From Owenia fusiformis (Eukaryota > Annelida > Polychaeta > Sabellida > Oweniidae), in the NCBI GenBank assembly GCA_903813345.2, contig CAIIXF020000006.1, positions 8,546,989-8,610,988 of the forward strand: a DNA stretch of 64,000 nt, given 5' to 3'. The notes under the pieces were generated by a model, which made no database searches, was not told the origin of the DNA, and saw nothing but the letters and a program-made list of their open reading frames with translations. Positions within the stretch are counted from its first letter, which is position 1. Each line of letters begins with the position of its first letter. The position numbers were made by a program, and so were the translations under genes. Shown piece by piece: positions 24,546-36,500 of this stretch.

Positions 24546-27500
24546 CTACTGCATTGTGTTCAGCATTGCAATCCCATTGGTTAGTTTCTCTATCTCAGCA
24601 TTTAGATCATTCATCTGCAAATAAAAAAGTATTGTGTACTACCCTGTATTACTGCGCTTTTGTGTGCTTTTTTATATTTACTTTGTTTTCTTGTTTACAC
24701 TTCTTTTAAAATTAACATAATATACAGATAGCATTTTTATAATTCTCACATTTTTCACTATGTAGTTTGTATCTCTGAAAAGTTGACATTCCCTATTAAA
24801 GGGAAGTTTGTTACATTTAATAATTGAAAATCAAAGATACATTTTAGAAATGGCCCCCTGACAGATTACCTTCTCAGCATTGAGCTGTCTGACATTTTCT
24901 GGAACCTTTGTTGCATAATCCGCTTTCTCTGAGGCACCCTGTAGTTTATTGTATGAGGCTACCAGCTTCATTTTATTTGACTCTAGCTTGGTGACCTCCT
25001 TGGCAATATCAATAAGACCCTAAAATACATAAAGTGCAATGTGAAACCTCTGTCTTTATAGTATGACATTCTTTACAGTTAAATACAATTATATCCTTAC
25101 ATTGGTAGATCGGGTCCTCTAGTCAGGCTATGTGAGAGGTATCATGCTTAACATGGGGTTATACTGGTATTAAACTAAACGTTGGTTTATCTGTATAATG
25201 CTGAGCCACTTGAAATCTTTTTTAATTTCCATCTAATACCTTGAGCTTCATGTAGACCTGACAGTTTGCCGACACGCTGGCTATTGCACATCCCTCAGGT
25301 ACAGGCGATGATTCAGCTAATATTTCCACACCTCCTGCACTGGAGAGTGTCTTGATGACTTCTGTGTGCTTAGAGAGGGTTTCTCCTATGTTACTGTTGT
25401 CACAGTGCAGGAACACTACAATGGCAGTACACAACAAGGGTAAAATAGTTTTAATACAACACTACAATAGCAGTACACAACAAGGGTAAATTACTTTTAA
25501 TAAAACACTACAATAGCAGTACACAACAAGGGTAAATTACTTTTAATACAACACTGCAATAGCAGTACACAACAAGGGTGAATGAGTTTTAATACAACAC
25601 TGCAATAGTAGTACACAACAAGGGTAAAATAGTTTTAATACAACACTGCAATAGCAGTACACAACAAGGGTGAATTAGTTTTAATACAACTCTGCAATAG
25701 TGGTAAATAACAACAGTACATGTATATAGAACAACAAAATGAGATACAATTCAAATTGATTTGTCGTGATTTGTCGAAATTTTAATTCAGTATATAATTA
25801 ATTCACTTGTTTCCAATACTACATATATTTTTCTTGCAGGAGGAGAGGATTTTATTCTATATATTTGAGGTTTCAGTTACATAACATACAGGCATGTATT
25901 TCATACCTACTGAGGTTCTAGGTACATAACGAGCGGGAATATATACTGTATCTAGCCAAGGCCCGGGGCGGGATGGATACACGCTGTATCCATCCCGGTC
26001 CCGCTCCTGAATTTTTTTTTCAAATTTATTTTTGAATTTTTTCAATTTTTTTAAAAAAATTTTCCCCATTTTTCCAAAAAATTTTTTCACATTCTTTTTC
26101 AAAAATTTTTTCACATTTTTTTCAAAATTGTTTTTCAAATTTCATTTTTCAATTTTTGGATAAGGTATATGACGTACCTAGAACATCAGTAGGTATGAAA
26201 TACATCTGTTATGTACGATCGGTTTTGGATACAGGGTTTATCCCTCGGGAAATATGTGTATATCCCTCGGTCCCTGCGGTCCCTCTGGATATACACATAT
26301 TTCCCTTGGGATAAAACCTGTATCCAAAACCTCCCAGTACATAACCCTTATATATATTATATCTATCAAGGGAGGTGGATATTATCTGTATCTACCTCGA
26401 GATATATATGAAAATCTGCCAAACTAATTAGTTGCCAATGTTTGTAAAATGATTAGAAATACAAACAGTCATATATATTGTATCTATCAAGGGAGGTGGA
26501 TATTATCTGTATCCACCTCGAGATATATATGAAAATCTGCCAAACTAATTAGTTGCCAATGTTTGTAAAATGATTAGAAATACAAACAGTCATATATATT
26601 GTATCTATCAAGGGAGGTGGATATTATCTGTATCCACCTCGAGATATATATGAAAATCTGCCAAACTAACTAGAACAACGGCAACGCCAAAGCGTAGCGA
26701 ATCCCATCGAACAGAAATGGCTGGCAATTTTGCAAAAGAAATATAAAGCAAACATCATAAAACAACACACCAGAAAGGCCACCATTTTCAAAATGGTTGC
26801 TCACTAGCCAAGTTGTTATCAGAAGAAATAATATGCTTTTAAGTAGCCACCTATAAAATCTTTGAAAAATCGCATACATGTACTTGTAAAATAACACACA
26901 TAAAAATGGTGGCCATTTTTCAAAATGGCTGACTACTCCCCAAAGTTTTATTAGACAATGTGCCATGCTTAAATTGTTCACATTCAGATTGCTCCACTAC
27001 TTTTCGAGTTATAGTAAAAAATGTAAAAATGACAGCCATTTTTATAAAATGGCCGCCTACTATCTGAAGTGTCATGAGACAGTGTGCAAGGCTCATGAGT
27101 ATTCACATATCAAATATGAACAAAATCGCTTCACTACTTTTCAAGTTATAGTAAAAAACGTAAAAATGGTGGCCATTTTTCAAAATGGCCACCTACTACC
27201 CAAAGTGTCATTAGACAGTGTGCCATAGTATTCACATATGAAATATGAAACATACCAAATATGAACAAAATCACTTCACTACTTTTCGAGTAATAGTAAA
27301 ATACGTTAAAATGGCGGCCATTTTTCAAAAAAAATTTCAAAATGGCCGCATTCTACCAAAAGTGTCATAGGACGGTGTGCCATGCTTATAGTATTCACAT
27401 ACCAAATATGAACAAAATCGCTCCACTACTTTTCGAGTTATAGTAAAATACGTTAAAATGGCGGCCAGTTTTCAAAATGGCCGCCTTCTACCAAAAGTGC

Positions 27501-30500
27501 CTTTAGACAGTGTGCAATGCTTATAGTATTCACATACCAAATATGAACAAAATCGCTCCACTACTTTTCGAGTTATAGCAAAAATCGTGAAATAACGAGT
27601 AAAGGCCGCCATTTTTCAAGATGGCTGCCATGTGCTTCTTTAATGTCTACATTTGTAGCTTTATTAATGTCCTTCATAATTTTTTACATTTAAAACATAT
27701 TGCTATTACAGTTTTACATATTGCACCTAAATTATTGTAAAACCGGCACTAAAATGGCCGCCATTTTGAACGGATGTACGGACGGACGTACGTACGTACG
27801 GACGGAGGCGTTCCCTATATCCCTCCGAACTTCGTTCGATGGGATAATTAGTTGCCAATGTTTGTAAAATGATTAGAAATACAAACAGTCAGATATATTG
27901 TATCTATCAAGGGAGGTGGATATTATCTGTATCCACCTCAAGATATATATGAAAATCTGCCAAACTAATTAGTCGCCAATGCTTGTAAAATGATAAGAAA
28001 TACAAACCTTCTGGTTTAATCTTGGTGAGGTTATAGTCTGACCTCATGGAGCGAATCGTCTTAATTACATTTTGGGAAAATTCTATGTCAGCTTCTAATG
28101 CCTCATCACGCCAACAGAACTAAAAAAGATGTGATATTTAACATATGAGGTATCTTTCAATATTTCCCCTGAAATTATAAATAAGAGATGCTTATATACC
28201 TCATTAGATTTTCATGTTTGTTGAAGTATTCTAAAGCTGGTCAACAATGATATTTTTCAGAGCTTATGCTTATTTGCTTTTAAATTCTTTTGCAACTGCT
28301 ATCAACAATTCTAAATGATCAAGAACTCCTTTTAATATGATACAGACATACAATCGATCTTCAAATACATGAACTGTGAACATTGAATTGGATACCACCT
28401 CTATAAACAGATTTACAAATAAAATACTTAGAGCACAATACCTGGCTTGTTTCAGGATAGGGGGTTACACATATACTTGGGGGTTCATTTTCTCCCCTTC
28501 TGGGTAGTCGCTGGAAGAGTTCTTCAGATACGAATGGCATGAAAGGATGAATCAACCTTAGTGCCACGTCTAGACATGTGTAGAGAACATTACGTGAGAT
28601 AGCCTTAGCAGACTCATCATCTCCATATAAGGTGTTTTTCAGACTTTCCTGAAAAATACAAATTTCGTTGCATATTTTCATATAAAAATTAAACTTTCCA
28701 TGTATATATACCTAGATTATTGGTTAATTAATATTTTAAAGATATAAAGAAAACTCAATGAACAACATCTTTTGCATTTTAAAAAGTATGTCACCAAATG
28801 TTTTTAATACCATGCATTGCAGAAAATTATTAAGGCTCAACTTAAAATCAATGCAAATTAATGTATTCTTTGCGCAAAAGTGAAATCTATTATGCAAAAT
28901 GGGACATCAATTATGAAGCCATTAATTTTTGAACATACAGAAGTACCTTAAAGTACATGTATTTATAGATATTTAGGACTTACTAAGTAGACATCACATA
29001 GTTCATAAAGCCAAAAGTTGTAACATGCAGTAGTCGTACTCTGGAAGTCATATTTGGCAAACCCTTCATCACAAAGTTTAACAGCTGCAGAGAGACGACT
29101 CAAGATCCATTTATCCATCAATGTCTCTTTTCCACACAGCTGAAAGTATATAAGAATCTTAAGTTAAAAGGCAACGTGTTAAGCTCGAAAATATGTCTTA
29201 ATCATCAAGGTAGTACTTTTTATGCCTTGAAAAACTATTTAAGAGATTTTTTGAAAATTGATTTTTGAAAAAAGGTGCTCATCTTATAATTTTCAAATTT
29301 TATGAATTTCCCGCCATTTTAGAAACAAACGTTTTTCAGATCATTAAATACTACACTATTCTCAACTCAATTGATAAAAGTTATATTATTTCAACCATTC
29401 AATCTATGATTTTATGCACAAATGAACTTTAAATCTTGATATCACAATGATACATATTGATGTCATATTCAGGTGGCAAAATGTTTTTCAAAAATTGTAA
29501 ATATCCTCAAGATATGCTTTACTTCCAAAATAAAGGAATATTTTATATATATTTTTTGAGACACCACTTATGGGACAATTGAAGACTTTATTTAGACACA
29601 CTTTACATAACAATAAAATTGTATGTGTCCATTTTGTTATAAAGAAGTACAGTAACATCCTCATAACCAGGTGGAGAGTGGACCAAATGCTGTTACTCAC
29701 TTAGCCAAAACCCAATTGTCACTTAATATCAATTAAATTTCCCTGTTTATTCTTTCCATATTCAACCTCATTTTACATTTAATATTACATTTGTTCAATT
29801 TTTTAATAAATATTATGAGCCACTTTCAATGATCTATTGTAAAATAATTGCAAAATGGTAAAGAAAAGGTGACTTGGTTTAAGAAAACATACCCGCTTTA
29901 TTCTATAATAAGCAGTTGCTATAGCTTCGTTCAGTGCACATTATTTAAAATATTAGATAAGTTCCCAGAAGTAATTATACATGCATCAGCATAAATAAAC
30001 AAGTAAAGAATAAAAATGTATGTGTTTGTTGGCTATGGAATTAATAAACAATGTAATATAAGTACAAAATTTTGCATAATTTAAGTTCAATTTCAGGATT
30101 AAAATTTCAGTTTACAACATTGGATGACATCATGAGATATCAAAAATAAGGACATTTATTCCAAAATGTACACGTATTTGATAACGGACATATTTGAAGA
30201 ATACATTTGAGAGAAAATGTCTGTTTACATGTATCCATCAGAGCTATACTTTAGCCAGGACAGCATCAGGCCTGTCAACTGTCCCGCAATTTGCGTATTT
30301 GTCACGCATTTGCTGAAGAATTTGAAGTCACGCCAGTTATTTTTGCGTGACAGAAAATGTCACGCAAATACGCATTTTACCTGGTAATTGTCAAGCAAAA
30401 ATATTTCTGTAGAAAATTTTCTACAAAAGATCGTCTACACAGCAAAAATACGAACGACGGGAAAATACGTACGCATTTCGTTCGGACTTTTCACGCGAAT

Positions 30501-33500
30501 TACGGATATGTCACGCATTCCGTTCGAAATTTTTTGATGGATATTTTGAACGCGAACGTAGCGAGCGCGAAAAATTTGAGGTGTTCAAAATTTGGCAAGA
30601 TGTAATAAAATTTAAACCAAGGTGTTCAAAATTTGGATCAAGGTGTTCAGATTTGGACCAAGGTGTCCACATTTTGAGGGGAGGTGTTCAACATTTCCAA
30701 GTCACTCATATTAGGTGTTCCCAAGTTGACAGGCCTGCAGCATAGCATGTAAATTCACGAATGGCAAACTTTTAAGTGAAACATTCAATGAGATAATTGC
30801 TGGAAATTTGAACCCAAACCAGAACAACGGCAACGCCAAAGCGTAGCGAATCCCATCGAACAGAAATGGCTGGCATTTTTACCTACGAAATATAGCAAAT
30901 ATCATAAAATAACACCCATATGAAAGGCCACCATTTTTAAAAAAGTTGATCACTAGCCAAGTTGTCATCAGAAGAAGCAATATGCTTTTAAGTAGCCACA
31001 TATAAAATTCTTAAAAATCGCCAATGCTGGCCATATTTTAAAATGGCCGCTTACTACCCTAAATTCATATGACAGTATGCAATCCTTACTAGTATTCACA
31101 TATCAAATATGAACAAAATCGCTCTATTACTTTTTGAGTTATAACAAAAAATGTAAAATAACACACATAAAAATGGTGGCTATTTTTTAAAATGGCTGAC
31201 TACTCCCCAAAGTTTTATTAGACAATGTGCCATGCTTAAAGTATTCACATATCAAATATGAACAAAATCGCTACAATACTTTTCGAGTTACAGTAAAAAA
31301 TGTAAAAATGACAGCCATTTTTTGAAATGGCTGCCTACTACCCAAAGTGTCATTAGACAGTGTGCCATGCTTATAGTATTCACATATAAAATATGAACAA
31401 AATCGCTCTACTACTTTTTGATAGTAAAAAATGTAAACTATCACACATAAAAATGACGGCAATTTTTCAAAATGGCCGCCTACTACCCAAAATGTCATTA
31501 GACATTGTGCCATGCTTAAAGTAATCACATACCAAATATGAACAAAATCGCTCCACTATTTTTTGACTTATAGTAAAAAATGTTAAATAACACACGTACA
31601 AATGGCGGCCATTTTTCAAAATGGCCGCCTACTACCCAAAATGTCTTTAGACATTGTGCCATGCTTAAAGTATTCACATACCAAATATGAACAAAATCGC
31701 TCTACTACTTTTCAAGTTACGGCAAAAATCGTAAAATGACGTGCAAAGGCAGCCATTTTTCAAGATGGCTGCCATGTATTTCTTCTATATTTACATTTCT
31801 AGCTTAATCAATGTCCTATATAACTTTTTTACATTTAAAACATATTGTTATTACAGTTTTATATGCAGTACCTAAATTACTGTAAAATCGGCACTAAAAT
31901 GGCCGCCATTTTTAAATGAGCGGCCATTTCGAAAATCGGTTTTCAAGCAGAACTTTTACTCCCATTAGGTATATGTGTACAAAATATGAACAAAATCGGG
32001 CCAACGGTATTTGAGTTATTGCCCGGACGGACGGACGGACGGACAGACGGACGGACGGACGGATGGAGGCATTCCCTATATCCCTCCGAACTTCGTTCGA
32101 TGGGATAATGAAGATATACACCCACTTAAAGGATTATCCCAGTTATCCAGGGCGGCCATTTGCTTTGGCATGCAGGCGTCTCTATATTTATCAAGAGCTT
32201 GAAAAGCTTGATGTCATACGTAAAGTCAAGGTGAAAGTAAGAACCTTGAAAAGCCAGCAACATAGAGCACAGAATTTCACAACAACAAATGGTGGAGTTT
32301 CTATTGAACGAAGGTGCTGGCCAAATCAGGCAGGCCGATTTAACAGAGATCAAGTCCGAGGCTGGAACTATTACAAGAATAAATATGGCTATGGGAATTG
32401 GCAAAAATGTGTAACATCAGGTAATGCTATTATTCTTTTGAAAAGGTTAGAAATCATCAAGAATCTTATTGTCTCTTGTAATGAGTCTTAAGGAATATAA
32501 TTAGTTTCCTTCTTAATGAAAATAAAGAGGATGTTTTTTGGATACATTCTCCATTTTTTAAAACATGAGTGGGCATTATTAAACAAATTTCCAGTTTATG
32601 AAATGATATGATATACTTTGTATGACTTCAGCTGGTAGGCAGAACGGACCAGACCAATATGGTGGTGGAGAACACGAAGCAAATGATGACTCGTGGTGTA
32701 CAATTATATAAAATCTGGTACAGATGCCAACCACATTCTGGGACAATCAAGGACTTTTGAGGACCTATTTTAATTTAATGATCTATTGTAAAATAACTGC
32801 AAAATGGGAAATAAAAAGGTGACTAGGTTTAATAGAACACTCCCCCTTCTCTCCACTAAAAAGCAATCGCTAGATTTGTTCAGTGCACATACAAAAATAT
32901 AGTTCTGAGAAGTAGTATATGCATGTACAGTATATAACAGTATAAAGGTTCTCCAGCTCTAAGGGTCTAAGGGGAGGCATCAAAAGTTCAATGTTGGATC
33001 AGAAACTAAATAAATCTAGTTTTGAATCTGACCCCCCCCCCCCTCCCCCAAAAACTAAATACCATGAAAGTTGATCGCTGACTTCCGATTTGAGAATTTA
33101 AAAATTAATGCTGAACACAAACTAGTTTTTGTTAATTCCTATCGTAATTTGCGGCTTTTAACAACTATTGATAGAATAGAATCCCTTGGAATGATCTTGA
33201 CGAAGAAAGCATCGGGTAAAATCTTTATTTTTAAACCATTCCAAGGCATTCTGAGTCAAAATTGCCAAAAAATTCGAAATGTTGAAATTTGTCGGATAGC
33301 AAACTGAAATGGGTTTGAACCCCCTCCCCCCTAACTAGATTTATTTAGTTTTCTATCCGACATCAAACTTTTGATGCCTCCCCTAAGTAATCAATAAAGT
33401 TGCAATGACTTTTTTCTCTATAAGGGATATCATAAACCATGTTTATGTATGAAATGTCCGAAGATAAAATTCTACTTGGTATTCCTAAAGATGATGTTCA

Positions 33501-36500
33501 TACTCATTGCAAAAAAGTGTTTACATAAAAATACTCATTACAAAAATAATGATTTAAACCATAATTTCAAAATGGATGCTCCAAGGGAGACATTATCATG
33601 TAATTCATCTTGTTACTTGATGTTAATTAGTGTTTAATGATGTAATTTTGAAAAATCTGAAATAAATCAAGAATTTGAAAGTACCTTGGCATTTCACATC
33701 TGAGCGATTGCCTCATAATCTTCATGCTTACTATTACGACAAATTCAACAGTGGTGGAAATATTTTTAAGCATCTGTCAGACCTATTCTTTAGTCAGAAT
33801 AATATTTAAGTGAAACAATCAATGTGATAACTTAAAATTTAAACCCAAATGGAGAGATACCAAAATTACAATGGTGGAGAATAAAGGAAGTCATATGCTT
33901 CGCATGCAGGTGTTTCTATATTCATCAAAAGCTTATATACAAAGTCATTAGGCAGAAGTTAATACCCTAGGGAACTAGTAACAAAGAGATTTTCACCATG
34001 ACAATTGACTGAATTTAACCCCTATAAGTGAAACATTTTCTTAGTGGAACACTTCTTAACAGAACCAAGAGTGTTCCACTTACACAAGTTTTGCTGTACA
34101 GAATATCTATATCTGCTATTCAGGCCTTAGTCTAGGAATAGATATCAATAGATCTCTTAATATTGATAAATTCTGGGAAGTACTTGACTCATATCAACAC
34201 TGGGATTCCCCTTATTAGAATACAATTATGTTTGATTTCTAATAGACGTGGCTGTTTGTGATTGGTAAAAATAAACTTTACATAACCATTGTACACAGTA
34301 TTTACACAGTTTTTGATGGTGAGAACAGCAAACATTTGAGAGAAAATGCCTTCTAAAAAACACCGTTATAACAAGCTAAACAATGATGATGATATTTACA
34401 TGTATCCATCAGAGCTATACTTCAGTCAGGACAGCATATTGGGTACATTCAAGGGTGGCAAACTCTTAGGTCAAACATTCAATGAGATAATTGAAGGAAA
34501 TCGGAACCCAAATAAACATATACCCCCTATCACGGTGGTAAAGGATCATCCCGATTATGAAGGATTGCCCTTTGTATTTGGATGCAGGCGTCTCTATATT
34601 TACCAAGAGCTCGAAAAGCTAGATGTCATACGCAAAGTCAAAGTGGAGATTAGCAGTTATGATAGTCAGCAACACAGAATAAAAAACTTTACAACAAAAA
34701 ATGATGGAGTATCTGTTGAAGTGAAGTCATATGCAGGCCAGTTCAACAAAAATCATGCTCACGGTTGGAATTTCTACAAGAATCGATATCACTTTAGGGA
34801 TTGGGAAAAGTCAGGTAATTAAAAGCAATTATATGTCCTCTGTAAATTTGAAATCTCATTTATAAGATAAGATTAAGAACAAGAGACAAGCATGTTATAT
34901 ATCAGACTAAATACAAGCCCTTGTCAGTGCACTACAGTAAAACCTGTCTAATAACCGAGATGCGAGTAGAAATAATCTTGATTTACGTCATTAAAAACTC
35001 AAAATTCAGTCAAACTAATATCATATTTGAAATCTACATGTAAAATTACATCTAGAAATGTGGTTTTAAAAAGTGTTTTTCAACTTTTAAAAATTAATTT
35101 TCTTTGAAAATGTGACTTCTAGCTCGGGGAGATTTCCCATAGACCCCATGCTATAAAATCACAAAAAATGAAATATCTTTTCATTTAGTGGACAGATAAT
35201 ATTTTGCTTTACTGGACATATTTTCATTAGTATAAGTATCAGACGCATAAGGGTTATATGAAAATTGAGCCACTTAAATTGATAATATTCAAGTTTAAGG
35301 GAACTTTCTCATATACCTGCCATGTTAATTGACCCGAATCAGCCACCTGGTGGTGAAACTGGTAACTACCTACTCGCATTTGGGTAATTAGAACACCATT
35401 TGGGACCGACTAAAATCAGTCAGATAAGGAGGTGTTCACATATTAAGGTTTTTGCATTTTATTTGTTAGATTCTGGATTTTCGAGATGTATGAGCAGATT
35501 CTCAATAAATATTTACAGTTCTATTAGGCCACGTAGCTTTATGGCATTCCAATAACTTGAAAATCAGATTCAAATGAATTAAGTTAAATTAAAGACATTT
35601 TATTATTGAAACCATTCAATGTTTTTCTAAAAGTTTTGATATCATGATAAAACAGTTACCAAAAGAAAATATTTGAGCAATATTTGGAGGAAACATTTGA
35701 CACTTTATGAAAACTGTTCAGACTAAGACAGGTTAATTTTACAAAAATGACTGTTCATTGTTTGAATTGGGAGGTGTTCTCATTGTAAGTTTTTTTAACA
35801 AAAGAGTCAATGTGAGGAAAAATGGGACCGAAAAGAAGAGTTCAAACTGGGGGGTATATTAGCCAGGTGTTCAGATATACAGGTTTTATTTAAAAAATAG
35901 TTTTATTTGACATTTAGTGAATGCTTTTAGTACTTCCTCACCTTTGAATACACTCATCATGTTATCTGAGCAACATTTAATTGTGACAAAATCAGACCCA
36001 AAAATCTTGTTTTTTAATAATGTGGGATGACCTCAGAATTTCTTTTCAAAACCAACATATTTCTTTGGTTCCTACATTCTGGAAAACTAGATGGGCTGCC
36101 CTCATTTTATAACAAATGAATGCTCCCTGGTATACCAGGATAAGTATATTGCTAGTAAAGGAAACACAACAAAATGTTAACGGAGTACCAATTAGATTTT
36201 CACTTCCATGTTTTGCAAGTGAAAATACTCCATGTGTTTGCACCCTCTGAACTGGTGAAAAATGTCAGATATTTATGATAATCAAATTGTCTGTCAGATG
36301 ACTAAATTTCAAGAATATTCCCTCATCACCCACAGTTATTCCATAATAGTATTCCATGACAATTTTTGAGGACACCTGGTTTTTACTTTATCATGCTGTA
36401 TGGTGTATAACATTCCTCTCTTTCATGGTTTTGATTAAATATTTAGGATCCTGAGAATGAATCAAATGCTACAAAAGAGCATTAGCGATACAAGTAAAAA

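Larger units (their letters stand above)
30217..32711 (+). pseudogene. ParB/Srx-like gene copy D, broken by two insertions and a frameshift
   Basis: Exon-1 pieces lie at 30217-30266, 30738-30818 and 32107-32420, exon 2 at 32632-32711. The start (ATG at 30217 after the family leader acatttgagagaaa) misses about 20 N-terminal residues. An inverted-repeat element (30267-30737) and a 1.3-kb element (30819-32106) cut the domain. The segment that encodes the central IPPxTVV strand is deleted with a frameshift. Downstream the frame is well kept: [18 protein letters not shown] through FTTTNGGVS. Exon 2 (about 27 residues) ends DDSWCTII, a CaaX box predicted to favour geranylgeranylation, without the extra cysteines of the intact copies. 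The intron is only 211 bp. It is most likely dead, but it keeps the exon-2 frame. Confidence 0.8.
32712..34345. repeat. Duplicated spacer between ParB-like genes
   Basis: This stretch is paralogous to 36994-38205, and its first part also to 29780-30216 (aatgatctattgtaaaataa, caaaatgg, gttcagtgcacat). It ends in the gene leader. It contains an inserted MITE (32965-33384) and a decayed gene remnant (33730-33990). The family therefore grew by tandem duplication of a unit that includes both gene and spacer. Confidence 0.8.

Noticed and set aside
25857-26138. 93-residue Phe/Lys-rich frame
   Set aside because: Low-complexity ttttt/aaaa inside an inverted-repeat element.
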